Counted from the first letter of the stretch, positions 20,931 through 35,015 are shown. The stretch: DNA of 64,000 bases from Cranoglanis bouderius (GCA_023630585.1 CM042548.1:16022527-16086526); one strand, 5' to 3'. Made by a program: numbers and translations. The notes: a model not told the origin generated them from the sequence alone.

Positions 20931-21884
20931 AGCGCTGTGATATACTGTACTATAATATTTTCACAGCTTGTCCTGCCTCTAAAAATCGGCACTTATGTTC
21001 GCAGCTCGCTAATGTTAACATACTTTCATATAACCACCCCATAATTGCTGAGTAGCGTACTTACGACAAATGACTAGCTAGCAAAATACTAACAAATAAA
21101 CAAAGTACCATAATTGCTGGAGTAGAAAGACTACCGTAAATATGTTTACGATATGTTTTGTCCACTTGGAGTTATGAAACAAGGTAGCTCCTGTTATCAT
21201 GTGTGATAGTAGCGATAAAACTAACCTTTTTAACTTTTAAAGTTACAGCTTTACCTTTTTAGGTTATGAAACGCTGACATGGAGATTCCTTCTACACCTC
21301 TACGGTGTATTTTAAATTTTATAAGGCTGATTCAAATCGTGTCATAAGATTTGAAAATATGGCACTTAATCTGAAGATTAAATTAGAATGAATTCCATCG
21401 TCATATTGTTATACAATGGAAATGGTGAGTATCGAGCAGAATATGAAACTTCAGTGGCCTCCTGCAGACTCACTATTGTTTCCTGCCAGTATTGTTGGCT
21501 TCATCTTGTATGTTCCTCTTTACAGATTTACAGTGAGGGGGAAGCTGAGTGTTCGCAGCCAGGCTTTTCGGCAGGCCGAGCGCTATCGCGTCATCTCAGC
21601 CGTTTGGAGGGAGGAAGGGAGCGTAGGCAGCTCGGGCAGGGCACAGTGCTCTGCCAGGCTGCTGATAAGGACGGCAGGAGCAGCTGGCATGGAGTGGAAT
21701 CATCTCCTGCCAAGGCTGCCGCTTCCAACCAGCACTTCCTGACAGGACGCTGCTGAGCAGAGCTGCAGCACTCCATTAATATTCACACAATCGAAATGTC
21801 AGAGAAACTTACTTTCCCCGTCTACTCACATGCAACATCAGCAGCTAGGCAAGCCGACAAAGCAGAAGGCTGCTGCGAGATATG
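20931..21884. other. Intergenic DNA with a repeat A remnant and a G+C-rich block
   Basis: 21150-21300 carries reversed repeat A phrases (GGTAGCTCCTGTTATCA; GAAACGCTGACATGGAGATTCC). 21530-21775 is G+C-rich and repeat-free, preceded by a splice-acceptor-like TTCCTCTTTACAG. Two overlapping plus-strand frames cross it, but neither encodes a recognisable domain, so I do not call an exon. Confidence 0.4.
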
Positions 21885-21918
21885 GTGTGTGTGTATGTGT
21901 GTGTGTGTGTGTGTGTGT
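21885..21918. repeat. (GT)n microsatellite
   Basis: TG run with one A interruption. Confidence 0.95.
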
Positions 21919-22450
21919 CTGTTGTAAGACCATGTTATACTGTATTTTTTACTATACACTAAACTGCCAAGTGAACTGGGAACTCAGTGTACATGGACAA
22001 AACAATACAAAGTGCATTGCTAGGTTGTTGTTGTTGTTGTTTTTTTGTTTTTTTTAGGTTACAAGATACTCCAGGTTTAACAATAACCTGGCGAGTGTAC
22101 AGATATGTGGGCGGAGCCAAATCAGCGCCACTGTCTTGGTGAAAAAATAGGTGAATTGTATTTGGAGTGTTATCTATAAATTTTCCAAAAAATAAAAATA
22201 AAAATGCCATCACACTATGAATGTAAAAATCTTAAAGCAAGAGAAAAAGGAACCACTTTCGACTTGGGTTTCATCTTGTGAGGGACTTCATTTTTAAATT
22301 AGAACAAGATTTAGCTAAGCTGCTAAAATCTAGATACAGTTTTCTTAATATTTAGTAAATCATATGCAATTTGGCTTAGTTTCCATGGTGTCTATTTGTC
22401 ATTATTTAGGTTATTTACAATAGCTAAAGCTAGCTTAGGACCTTGTCTGT

Positions 22451-23010
22451 TAAATCCCGATTCTGATTCGTCAGAAGGTGTTGGTTCATTTTCTATAACA
22501 TTACATTTTATATTAATGTTGTAATACATTATCGTTTCTATATCAACAGTTACACATGACGCTTTACATAAGTGGATTAAAAAGAAATGTGTGTAATTGT
22601 TCGTGTAAAGATTTCTATTCGGGGGTGTTTCATTAATATTTATGGAAGGAGTCTTCAGTGTCAATATTTTGTAACAGTCAGAGGTAAAGCTTTAAGGTTT
22701 CCGACACGCGAAGTCCTCAGGACAGAAGGTTTTGGTTTCCAGTTTGTCAGTAACAAACAATACTGCTTCTAACATAATATAAAGCTAAACTTTAAACTTT
22801 GTTTCTTGATGTTCCACAACATTAAATGTAACAATAAATTGAAAAAAGTACAATGTGCTGTTTACATTTTTATTTTAATGTACTCATTGGTAGATTGCTG
22901 TGGTATAAGAGGAATAAAACACTTCGTGACATGCTTTTGTAGTAAAATAATCAACTTCTTTATTGATTATTTTTTCATAAAACAGCATGCCCTCAAGTGT
23001 TTTATTCCTT
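22451..23010 (+). repeat. Repeat A copy, full length
   Basis: Starts TTAAATCCCGATTCTGATTCGTCAGAAGG. It has the internal GAAGGAGTCTTCAGTGTCA block and ends with a terminal inverted repeat: AGGAATAAAACACTTCGTGACATGCT...ATAATCAAC (22910-22953), then TTGATTATTTTTTCATAAAACAGCATGCCCTCAAGTGTTTTATTCCT (22963-23010). The two arms pair to form a hairpin. Confidence 0.8.
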
Positions 23011-25492
23011 CTTACTAAACATTATGTGTGCCACCTCTAATCTGATATTATTATTATAGTAATAGTATTATTATAGATATTTCTAAAAACTATATAACTA
23101 TGTGCAGTAGATTTACTGTAACTAGGTTAGAAAGTGATGTGAAAAAAGGAGTAACATTTGACCGGCATCTCTCCATAGATTAACATATCCATACTGTATC
23201 TAGAAACATGAACAATACTGGTTTTCCGTATTGCTCATATTCAAGACTTAGCATAAATGTAATCTCCAAGCACTGCATGAATTTTAAAATTCTGCCAAGC
23301 AAACACAAATATGTTCAATGTATTTAACATGAGACACTATAGGTAGAAATGGCGATGTTGGTCATGTCAATCATGTTTCATAGTAATAATTTCACTGATT
23401 TTGTCCACATGACTACAGCGTTATCTGAAATTTAGCAAGTTAACTTGGAAAACGTTGGAAGCTCCGCCCACTTCACAATCACGTCATACAACCCTCAAAA
23501 GCTTGTTTGATGTCAATTAACATGTCACATTTTTTTATAAACCTTTATAAACTACACTAACTAGCATGTAAATACATTAAATCACTTTTCTTCCCCTCAA
23601 AATATTTATTTTAATATTCAGAATCAAAGTTTTCAGTTTCTAGACAAGCTGCATTCAGAATTTTTCATTTCCCTCACTATTTAGACCAAATTTCCCACAA
23701 TGTTGATTATTGTTGGATTTATGTTGGATTTTATACTGAAAATGACATACATTGACTTTTTTTTTTATAACAATGCATAGTAATTTCTTGATTAAACAAT
23801 AAACTCTGCCTACTTGGCCTCCTGATTTTACTACCCCGCCTACCTAGCTGTTCTCTATGACTATCTCTTGAGAGCATTTTGAATAGATTTATATTTTTGG
23901 TTTTGTTAAGTACGCAAATTTTTTCATAAGCGTTTCAGCTATCAACAGATTAATTGTGATATCTATTGGTGTTGTTGTTGTTGTTAATGTTTAAATAGCC
24001 TGTTCACCTGTAGCGTGTTGCCATAAGATGAAGTTTCAAAGGTAAAACCTCTCACCAAGAGCGATCTTCTTTGATACAAGTGCACTTTCCCACTTATTCA
24101 ATTTTAACACGTTGTATACAAAGCGTGTTGTTCTGTAATACTTCAACCCGCTTGTATAGAAACGACCCAAGGTCCATGGACGCCGTGTGACTCCTCAGGA
24201 ATAAAATCACGCCGGCTCCTGGCATAGCCAGATCACGGCATGTATACAGAGAGGAAGACAAAAGCGCAGCTATAAATTACACCGTGACAAGGTATCAGCA
24301 AATAAATCACCTCGGGGTGGCCTACACACAGAGAGCATAATTCATTTTGTTCTCTGGAGGTGAGAACATTTAAGCAGGAGCTTTCAGTGCTGCAGGATGG
24401 ATTGTGTCTTTTACAACATTCTTGGTGTTCTATTAAAGTTTAATGTCTGCATTAACTATGGTGTAAAACTCTTTTTTTGGCTCAGTTCAGGAAAGCAGTG
24501 GACATTTGCTAGCCTACTATATAATGCAGATTTGTTTGCATAAATGTGTTTAAAGACGTTCATATTCTTATTTTAACCGTCGAGCATACAAGTATGGTGT
24601 TTATGTGAAAATAATACCCAAGGTGGATGATTCAGTGTGATACTGTGAACAAGCTCAGTGAAATCCAGCTATCTGTTCATTTTCGTCTGAACGCCAGCTT
24701 GGCACACGACGAGTGCGTTACATAAGTGCGCTTCATTTCCAGTCAAAGTGTTTTTCTTGGACACTGCACATGTCTGATCTGGACTTTAATAGATGCCTCC
24801 ATGCCAGGTTTTTGTCCTGTGCGAGTTCCAATCCTCTCTCATCTCTGGCACGCACTCCACAGGGAAGCTATCAGCAATGTGCTTTAAGCTCGCCTCTCCT
24901 TCTGATGTGCGGCACTCTAATAGCATCTGAGCGTGCTTTCACTGTGCTCGCTTGGCCGAGGATGAAGCCAGTGGACGTTCCCGTCTTCCTCTAATGCCAC
25001 GGACTGGAAAGACGCCTGCACCTGGTGGCACTGCCAGTCTGTGATCTCTATTAGATGTTTCCAGCACTCCAAAATTGGCTCAGCCCAGCTCTGAAGTGCA
25101 CTTCCTTTCACGCTTTCACCCAACAGCACAATAAGCTCAGGCTCTCTGAACACAACTCCTTCCTGAGACCATCCACGGTTCTGCCGACCATCCAAATCAG
25201 CGTTCGTTGTCCAATTTCACAGAAATGTCACTCAAGAAAAAAATTTATCCTGGGGAGTTAATAGTTTACCTAAAAGCTGGATTCTGACTCATTTTTAATT
25301 GATTTATCTGCACACTTATTATAATGATTATAATAAGTTATACAGTTCTAATGTAAACATGATATTGCTCCAGATTTGTATGATATTGTATGATAAATGG
25401 CTAGCTGATATCGCCTAGGAGTCTCCTAAAACTGAAATGGTTCCCATGATTTCACAATATAAAGAACAAATAATGTAAGTATTAAATTACTA
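23011..25492. other. Long repeat-poor interval; 24130-25210 candidate conserved non-coding DNA
   Basis: 23020-24100 is AT-rich with no named element. 24130-25210 is more balanced, repeat-free and internally unstructured. Two opposite frames (24713-24994 and 24917-25195) overlap and neither shows a domain. If anything host-functional lies on this side of the window, I would look here first. Confidence 0.4.
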
Positions 25493-25700
25493 CACTGATC
25501 AGCCATAATATTAAAACCATTGATAGGTGACGTGAATAACATTGATTATCTCATTACAGTGGCACCTGTCAAGGGGTGGGATATATTAGGCAGCAAGCGA
25601 ACAGTCAGTTCTCGAAGTTGATGTGTTGGAAGCAGGAAAAATGGGTAAGCGTAAGGATCTGAGCAACTTCGACAAGGGCCAAATTTGTGATGGCTAAGGT
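25493..25700 (+). mobile_element. 5' end of a Tc1-like element (family T2)
   Basis: The left inverted repeat CACTGATCAGCCATAATATTAAAACCA follows TA (25491-25492). The 5' leader and the first 15 or so transposase codons (ATGGGTAAGCGTAAGG from 25641) follow, then an extra T near 25683 breaks the frame. The rest of the gene is absent. It is the complementary end to the fragment at 14220-14512. Confidence 0.85.
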
Positions 25701-27372
<1,672 letters not shown>

Positions 27373-27421
<49 letters not shown>

Positions 27422-27470
27422 GACAAGACTAATCAGCAAATGTTAGTCCTCAGTCACAAACATGCTATTT

Positions 27471-27526
<56 letters not shown>
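27373..27526. repeat. (AG)n then (AAT)n microsatellites
   Basis: A GA run at 27373-27418 and an ATA run at 27474-27526, separated by 55 bases. Confidence 0.97.
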
Positions 27527-27528
<2 letters not shown>

Positions 27529-27970
27529 TATTTTTTATGAAGAAGATCTGGGTTTCTGGGTTCAACTCGGCCCTCAACGGCAATCCTGAAATCCATACAA
27601 ATGAAAAATGCTGCTTTTAGAAGATCGAATGTAAAAACTAAATATGCTGCAGATGTTTTGGTCCAAAGCCCAGATGTTTTCATGTCTAAGAAATGCCCTA
27701 TTTATGGAGGTTACTGGATTTAATTTCTCCTGCCATTCCTCCTCCAAGGACATATTTCTTGACTAGAATTTTTTCTTTCAATAATGTCTAGCCCACCAGT
27801 TTTAAGAGCAAGCACTTGCCTTTAAGCCTGAAAAAAATGTGTGCTGAAAACAGGAACAGCATTTTTTTTTCTTTTTAAAAATGAAAAAAGAAGAATATGA
27901 TGATATATGAAGGAGAAAATGGCAGGTATTGAAATTATCTGATAGGAGTCTAGTATCTTGTACATTGTTG

Positions 27971-27971
<1 letters not shown>
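27527..27971. other. Intergenic DNA
   Basis: Repeat-free but AT-rich; no gene recognised. Confidence 0.4.

Positions 27972-28019
<48 letters not shown>
27972..28019. repeat. (ATT)n microsatellite
   Basis: Pure ATT run. Confidence 0.97.
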
Positions 28020-28685
28020 TGGCAGCTTGTAAAATAGCACTTGATGCAGCTCATCATATTATTTAGCTTTTTTTATATCATGTGCCTCCACTTAATGATG
28101 CCCAATTTCAGTATTAAATCCTCACTGCGTACGCAGCCCTGAAGCCATAAAAATCGGGGCTAGGCTCAAAACATTTGAACGCTCCTTACAAAGCCCCTGT
28201 GGATTATAGATAAACATTGATGTATGACATTTTATCATGGGGTCCTCCATACATCTGGGAGCCCAAGGCCCATTATGGAAGACACTGATACAACAAAGCA
28301 ATGCATGTATTGATTTTTTCCTCTAAGTACACACAATTTAGTGGTTTGTGTCTAAATTGCGTTACGATTTACAGTCTGGCAAAAAAAATGGCGCATGCTG
28401 GTCTTTGTAGCTTTAAACGGCAAATTCATCACCATGTACTGGATATGGAAAAACATCGGTTATGATGTAGGCTTTTCACTGCTGCGCTGACGAAAAGGGG
28501 CATTAGATTAAGTGTTACCTTGGCTGAGAGCAGTGTCACAACTTTTAATCTTGTGTAGTGCTTTCGTTGCCATATCTCAATATTTCACACCTTAATTGAT
28601 GAACCTTATCTGTCCCTCGACCTACATTTATCCCCATTCAAACTCTGAACCTTTTATATGATGTACCTCTAGACTGTCCATACAT

Positions 28686-28723
<38 letters not shown>

Positions 28724-29094
28724 GTGCGTGCACGCACACACGCACACACATAGGCATGCGTTCAGGCTCAGAATAAATACCTGTGAGAAATGAAGTGCAT
28801 ATCTGTACTGGCTGAGCGCATGGCACCTGGCTCAGGATGATAAATGGAGGTACATGGCTAAAGCATCATTGGGAGCTGAAAGCATCAGAGATAAACCAAC
28901 TAGGCCCCAGACAACACACCAGAACACCTAGCTTGGGTGATCGGGGAACACAGCAGTACAGTATCTGCGAAGAGAGAGAGAGAGAGACAGTCAGAGATGG
29001 GAGGAGTGAGAATCTACCATATGTACAGCAAGAAAGAAAAAAAAACAGCACACATAAATTCACTTCCATTCAGAAATACCGCCCACAGTAATGT
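28020..29094. other. Intergenic DNA with (CA)n and a short (GA)n
   Basis: 28060-28650 is apparently unique. A CA run with CGCGTGCGTGCACGC interruptions lies at 28688-28750 and a short GA run at 28972-28988. No exon recognised. Confidence 0.45.
28688..28750. repeat. (CA)n microsatellite with alternating purine-pyrimidine core
   Basis: CA repeats followed by CGCGTGCGTGCACGCAC. The whole run alternates purine and pyrimidine. Confidence 0.95.
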
Positions 29095-29285
29095 TGAATT
29101 CTCGATCCTGATTGGTCAGAAGGTGTCGATTCATTTTCTAGGACAGTAACTGTGAAAGTGAGACAATAGCATTGGCTGTAATTTCAATCACAGGTTTATA
29201 TCAATGCACTTGTTCCAATTCAGAGGGACGTGTAGGGCGGACCCTACACATACTCTAAGCGAAATAATGAACAGATTTAAGGCAA
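29095..29285 (+). repeat. Repeat A fragment, left part
   Basis: TTGAATTCTCGATCCTGATTGGTCAGAAGGTGT, then TTTATATCAATGCACTTGTTCCAATTC and GACGTGTAGGGCGGAC. It stops where the next element starts. Confidence 0.7.
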
Positions 29286-29299
29286 GGAGTTGTTATTTA

Positions 29300-29824
29300 A
29301 CAAAGTTGTTCAAAAGTTTACACTCCCCTGGCTCTTAATGTATCGTGTTGCATTCTTGAGCATCAGTGAACATTTGCACCTTTTGTAATAGTTGTGTACG
29401 AGTCCCTCAGTTGTCCTCAGTGTGAAAAGATGGATCTCAACATTATATAGCCCACTGTTGGAAAGGGGTCAAATATGCAGAGGATGCTGGAAAAGCAAAG
29501 AATGTGCAGGACCTGGAGGATTTTTCTGAAGAACAGTGGGCAGTTTAACTGCTCAGGACAAACAAGGGACTCATGAACAACTATCACAAAACATCAGGTA
29601 ACAACACACAGTATTAAGAATCAGTATGGGTGTAAACTTTTGAACTGGTTCATTTGTGTAAATTCACTGGACTATATGTAAACATCTGTGAAATAGCTTA
29701 TTCAGGGCAGTATGAAATAAAAACAAAATATACCATCTATTTTTTATGATCCCTTTTATTTTGTTGTAATTTATTAACATTTTGCAGATTCCTCAAGGCG
29801 TCTGTAAACTTATGACCTCAACTG
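29300..29824. mobile_element. Non-autonomous Tc1-type MITE
   Basis: The right end GTAAACTTATGACCTCAACTG lies next to TA and its inverse is the Tc1-type terminus CAGTTGAGGTCATAAGTTTAC. The left side has the partner TTCAAAAGTTTACACTCCCC, truncated at the tip. The interior (GAGCATCAGTGAACATTTGC; TCCCTCAGTTGTCCTCAGTG) is non-coding. Confidence 0.8.
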
Positions 29825-29826
29825 TA

Positions 29827-31141
29827 TTTCTAAATCAGTCAAGATTAGCTCTCTACTGGTTATATAGTGGAAGTACAGCAACACTGGAGTGATTCTTTTT
29901 ATCTTAATGAAATAGATATATTTCTTTTTTTATATATATATTGACTCCTGCCCATGTACAAACCATGCCCACAGACTCTCCCGTGGCCTCCCATAGCGAA
30001 CAATGTTTGTTTTTACCATTGTACCAACTTTTATTCCAGTTTTACAGATTCCGCCATGTTTTCCTTTCCAAACAAACAGATACAGGGGCGGAGCAAAGAC
30101 GTTCTGGGAACGTATCTGTAAAATGACTGACAGGAGGATTGTATAAAGTATAAAGACCACAGTTTTCCAAACAGGCTTTTTGTCAGCCAAATTATACTCT
30201 TGTCCTGATGCCATTCGCTCAAACAATTATTTTATATCATGTTCTACATATTTTCCACACAACTAATACACCTTTAACCCCTCAGCTGCTCAGCTCTATA
30301 CTTGGATCGAATCCTGTCTCACTTAACTTGTTTGGATAACAGTGTCTGCTAAATGAATAATCACATGCACACACAAAGAAATTTCCTCTCTCCAAATCGC
30401 ACACATTGTGTTATATGTCACACATCGAATGCAGGAACCAATTTGCAGTTGGCGCTTATTTTATCTTTTAAATCATACCAAGTGCTGCCAAGACTGTCTC
30501 GGTTGTGCAACGTGTTACATGACTGTGTAGCATATTACACATGCCTTGTGTTTGAACTGCTATTAGCATAGTGACATAAACGAATCGCCCTGCCAGTCCT
30601 TATTCATCAATTTGCATTAAGTGTATGGAGCAGTTTAGCTAACAGCTCACTAACGTGCAACCTCAAGGGTACACATCAATAATCAATAATCAGTAATCAA
30701 AGATGGTAGGCCTTTAGTTTTTGGGTAGCTTAGCTCTAGAGTAGATTGACTGCCATGCCATATGTTCTGTATAATTCATTATAATATAATTAATTGCCAT
30801 ACATTCTGTGTCATGTATATTCATCATTCTTTGTTGAATTCTCTTTTCAGTTTGGTCTTATGAACCTCAGTAGCATAACAAGCTACATTTTTTTAGTCTT
30901 ATTAACTTGAAAATAGAGGCTGCTGTTTATAGCAGTTATAATGTAAGCATTAACAGATACTAACTTTAACTATATAAATAAAACAAATGGCATGGTTTCT
31001 TGTTTACGTTCATAGGAAGTTTTTCATCACCATTGTCACCTTTCATTCATTTCATTGAGTCTAGATCAAGATTTTTGTAAAATGTTTTTTTGCTTTCTTT
31101 TTTCTGTGTAAAAAGTGCTACAGATGTAAATAGAAATTGAA
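29827..31141. other. Intergenic DNA, nothing recognised
   Basis: AT-rich with scattered moderate-complexity blocks (29930-30220, 30360-30600). Opposite frames at 29930-30226 and 29941-30126 overlap and show no domain. Confidence 0.4.
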
Positions 31142-31227
31142 AATCTGAAAATTCCTCAAACCGGCCTCATTTCAGTGGTCGTTCTAAGGACCACTGAAAT
31201 GAGGCCGGTTTGAGGAATTTTCAGATT
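31142..31227. repeat. Perfect 39-bp inverted repeat with 8-base loop
   Basis: The arms 31142-31180 and 31189-31227 are exact reverse complements over all 39 positions, with the loop GTTCTAAG. The octamer TTCTAAGG occurs at the loop and right-arm junction (31182-31189) and again at the right-arm outer edge (31226-31233). Function is unknown. Confidence 0.97.
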
Positions 31228-31640
31228 CTAAGGCATCCAGTGCAACTGTGCTAACAAGAACGGACCTCCTTTTGGGTCCATGAAATAATCACTCAACATC
31301 ATGGAAAGCAAAAATCCAACATGTTGCGTCATTGAGTGTTTCTGGACTGGGGACAGGGCTCCAAAAACTATGATTTTTTTTGTTGTTGTTTTTTTGTGAT
31401 TTTCTTTTTTCTTTTGTTTTCTCTTTTTCTCTTTTTTTTTTTTTTTGGGGGGGTGGGGGTGGGGGGTATTGTGTTGAATAAATCTTTGTATTCATTGTAT
31501 GAATCTGACAAATTAAAGAAAAAAAACACCTGCTGTGTTATACTAGATACTGGGGGGCATTTATTTTTGCACTCATGGTTTGGCTCAACTTTCCCCTTAG
31601 AAAGAAGCATCACTACAAATCACTGCGTCACTGCAAATTT
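31228..31640. other. Intergenic DNA with T-rich and G-rich tract
   Basis: A T-rich stretch (31375-31446) passes directly into G7-T-G5-T-G6 (31447-31467). No gene. Confidence 0.6.
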
Positions 31641-31935
31641 GATCTAAAATAAATTTTATCCCATCGTTCCATGTGGCCGTGGTCTCTTTCAAGATGACCC
31701 GCACCCCATCCACAGGGCACATGTGTTGACTGAGTGGTCAGATGTAAATGAAACGCTATGGCCTTCATTTTTATCAAATCTCACCCCAAATGAATACCTA
31801 TGGGAGATTTTGGAGCAAAGTGTTAGATAGCACCATCATCAAAACACCAACTGAGGGAATATATTTTGGAAGAACGGTGATCATCTCTCCAGTCCAGTTC
31901 CAGTGAAACAATGTAAAATCGATGGTTTTGGACCA
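31640..31935 (+). pseudogene. Tc1-like transposase C-terminal fragment
   Basis: The plus-strand translation contains LWPSFLSNLTPNEYLWEILE (about 31757-31816), the region around the final catalytic Glu of Tc1 transposases, here with Glu of PNE in place of the usual PxE context. The downstream phrase CATCATCAAAACACCAACTGAGGGAATATATTTTGGAAGAA is typical of fish Tc1 copies. Stops break the frame and both ends are truncated. Confidence 0.65.
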
Positions 31936-32428
31936 ATGTCTCAAATCCGCACGATCTAACAGAGCATCAGGTCTCAGCTTGTCAGCATGGGATGGTTTTG
32001 AATTCTGAAAGTACACAACATCGTCCGGTATCTTTGATCGTGTGCTGCTGTCATCCGTGTCGCTCTGCATATGAAATTGTTGCCCCTGTAATTACAGCCC
32101 TATACACGACTGATGAGCGCTCGGAGACGCCTCTTGCCAATATTCTTTCCGAAGTGCTCCCTATCCATCACCTGAAGAGGTTAAGTAATGCACATTTGAA
32201 TGAGATCAATTAAGGCTGGCTTTTACCTTCCACATCGTAATTCCTGAATAACACTCACGATGATGATGACATATGGCATGATGTGGAGAGCTCTCGGCCT
32301 CCGCCTTGTGTTATTTTCAATACAGCATGAGAGTAACTCGGTGTATGAGGACGATTTATTGCCATGTTGTGTCTAAGTGTAATGCTAATGGCATGCCTGT
32401 GTGTTTTTACCTCAGGAGTCAGATTTAT
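31936..32428. other. Candidate conserved non-coding DNA
   Basis: 32000-32330 is balanced in composition and repeat-free (TACACGACTGATGAGCGCTCG). The frame 31992-32213 has no domain. Regulatory role is inference only. Confidence 0.3.
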
Positions 32429-32860
32429 ATAATAATAATAATGATAACAATAATAATAATAAGAAGAAGAAGAAGAAGAAGAATACTTTATTTATAGAGC
32501 ACTTTTCATACACTTGGTAACGCAGTACAATCCAGGAGTAAAAATTCAATATAAAAATAATTTTATCCTTGTAAGAGAATGCAAAAAGGATAAAAATAAA
32601 AGATAAAGTGAAAATATATGTAAGTATATAAAGAGAATCAAGAGGAAAAGTGTAAATGTATGCAAAAGTACAGAATAAAATGAAACGCATGCATATATGA
32701 GAAAAACAAGAAAATAAATAAATAATAGGGAAAAAATAAGTAATGTGATAGAATTCATAAGGAAAAAAGTAGAAAAATAGGAGATAAAAAGTATATATAA
32801 ATGTATAAGAAAATAGAATAAAATAGAAAACAAAATTATTATTATTGTTGTTGTTGTTGC

Positions 32861-32925
<65 letters not shown>
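32429..32925. repeat. Microsatellite cluster: (AAT)n, (AAG)n, A-rich tract, (ATT)n
   Basis: AAT and AAG units at 32429-32482, an A-rich tract to 32836, then GTT and ATT units 32838-32925. It creates a spurious 182-codon minus-strand frame with a polyasparagine run. Confidence 0.93.
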
Positions 32926-32926
<1 letters not shown>

Positions 32927-33765
32927 ATAAGTATAATGGAAATGAAACTATAAATACCAAAACAAAGGAAGTACTTACAATGAAATTAAATAAAAACTAT
33001 ACGTTTTAAAATACTTTTTTTTTTAAACAGTATAACAAGCTTGATTTAAAAACGAAGAATCGAAAAAAGAGCAAAAGTCTTTGAGACAGACAGGTCAGGC
33101 ATGAAAATAAACCTCAGAGCACCAAAATTCACCCAATGATCAATGTTTTGTTCTTTGATAACCTTTGTGAAGAAAATTAAGCTACACATCTGCCATAATT
33201 AAGAAAAGGAAAAGGAAGTGACAGGGCTGACAGATGAAGTGACACCGTCAGTAACGACGTGAAAGCTGTGCTTATCGAGCTCTTTTATATCATGGATTCC
33301 CACTGTGAGGGTTTGAAGTGAACTGAAAGGCCATGCAGGAGGAATATATGGGCTTCTCAGTGCTGTCAGTCTTGTAGGATTATCGGGGTTGCAGTTGAAG
33401 TTTGTGTTTGCTTACTGCACAGTACTCTGTCATGGATTTTCTGTCTTTATCGCGAGGCTGACTGATAAACCGAGTCCTTTTCTACACACCCCAAGATGCA
33501 TGGGTGCATCAGCGCACAGTGTGCTTTTGAGTGCGGAGAAAATAGTGACAGATAAAGTCAAAAAGAAAGGTAATGCCACTCAGGCAGACACGCTGCCACC
33601 CTGCCCACACACTCAATAAAGCGTACATGCATATGTGATGTGATGTGTCTCTGTGTGCGTACGTGTATTACCTTTGAAAATAGGAATGGACTCTTTATAT
33701 AGGAATGCAATTTATTATCAATTGTCTGTATTCCTTTGAAAGTCTATTATAGTATACAGATACGT
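32926..33765. other. Intergenic DNA
   Basis: 33180-33640 is balanced in composition and repeat-free, without a recognised exon. Confidence 0.4.
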
Positions 33766-33921
33766 CAGTCCCTCCAGGATTTTGTGTTCGCAGAAATGAA
33801 CACAAAATCAAGCAAAATCCGCAATACTCGGAGGAGCTGTCAATTTTTTCAAAATTACCTCAGATTCTCTGCAGATTTGGACCTAGACACATCACGTGAC
33901 GCCATCACAACGTGCATTCAG
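33766..33921. mobile_element. Repeat B MITE fragment (CAGTCCCTCCAGGATTTTGTG terminus)
   Basis: Starts CAGTCCCTCCAGGATTTTGTG and aligns, inverted, with the right half of the element at 56151-56502 (CTGCAGATTTGG...; AACGTGCATTCAG against CTGAATGCACGCTG). It ends where repeat A sequence begins. Confidence 0.75.
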
Positions 33922-34380
33922 CCACCCTGTCGTTGATTATTTTCCTATAACACCACAGCCCCCAAGTGTTTTATTCCTCACACACTGAACTTCTGAATTG
34001 CTATTCAGTCTCACTCCTTTGAAACGTTTGCACTTTTTTATCACAAAGCCAACTCTTTTCATTTTCCTTTTCCTTTGCGGATTGTGCATGGTTACGTCAA
34101 TTAATTTTAACACACAGCCTAATTAATCTCCTCCCTCTTTGTGAACCAATTCTCATTGCCATTTATATTATTGTAGGGATAATTATAAATGCTCACAGAT
34201 TAAGTCTGTTTTTTAGTCATGTAGAGTTGGCAGTGATTTTTTTTTTGTTGTTTTTTTGTTTTTTTTAAATCATGGGACTCGGGATTAATCTGTGTGGGAA
34301 AGAACATCCATACACTATTTGTTATATTTATAACCAAGGAAATGTGCACTGTAGGTGGGCATCATACCAGACCATCATTA
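33922..34380 (+). repeat. Repeat A terminus with uninterrupted right extension
   Basis: Begins GTCGTTGATTATTTTCCTATAACACCACAGCCCCCAAGTGTTTTATTCCT and then matches 1646-1990 and 3295-3420 in order, without the intervening 1.2-kb array. It is the reference for the pre-expansion state of the first copy. Confidence 0.7.
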
Positions 34381-34770
<390 letters not shown>

Positions 34771-35012
34771 TGGAAGATTTATTTGAATGTAAAATAAAAG
34801 ACAGCCCCATTATTAGCTCCAGAGTGGCTGTTTACTGATGCTGGTGCTCTAAAGGCCGGCGAATAGAACCTCTATGCTCTATGCTTTTTTAGAATGAGTT
34901 GCATAAGTTTCTGTGCAGTTGCCATGGCAACTCCAATGTGAGAGTCCTATAAAAGCACACAAGACCCTAAAAACATGTAGAATGTGAAATGTTAAATGTT
35001 TCTTATATGTGA

Positions 35013-35015
<3 letters not shown>
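34771..35015. other. Candidate conserved non-coding DNA, left part
   Basis: Balanced, repeat-free sequence (TTAGCTCCAGAGTGGCTG). No exon recognised. Confidence 0.3.

Noticed and set aside
32412..32960. 182-codon minus-strand frame with polyasparagine
   Set aside because: Translation of (ATT)n and A-rich tracts; no domain and no coding bias.
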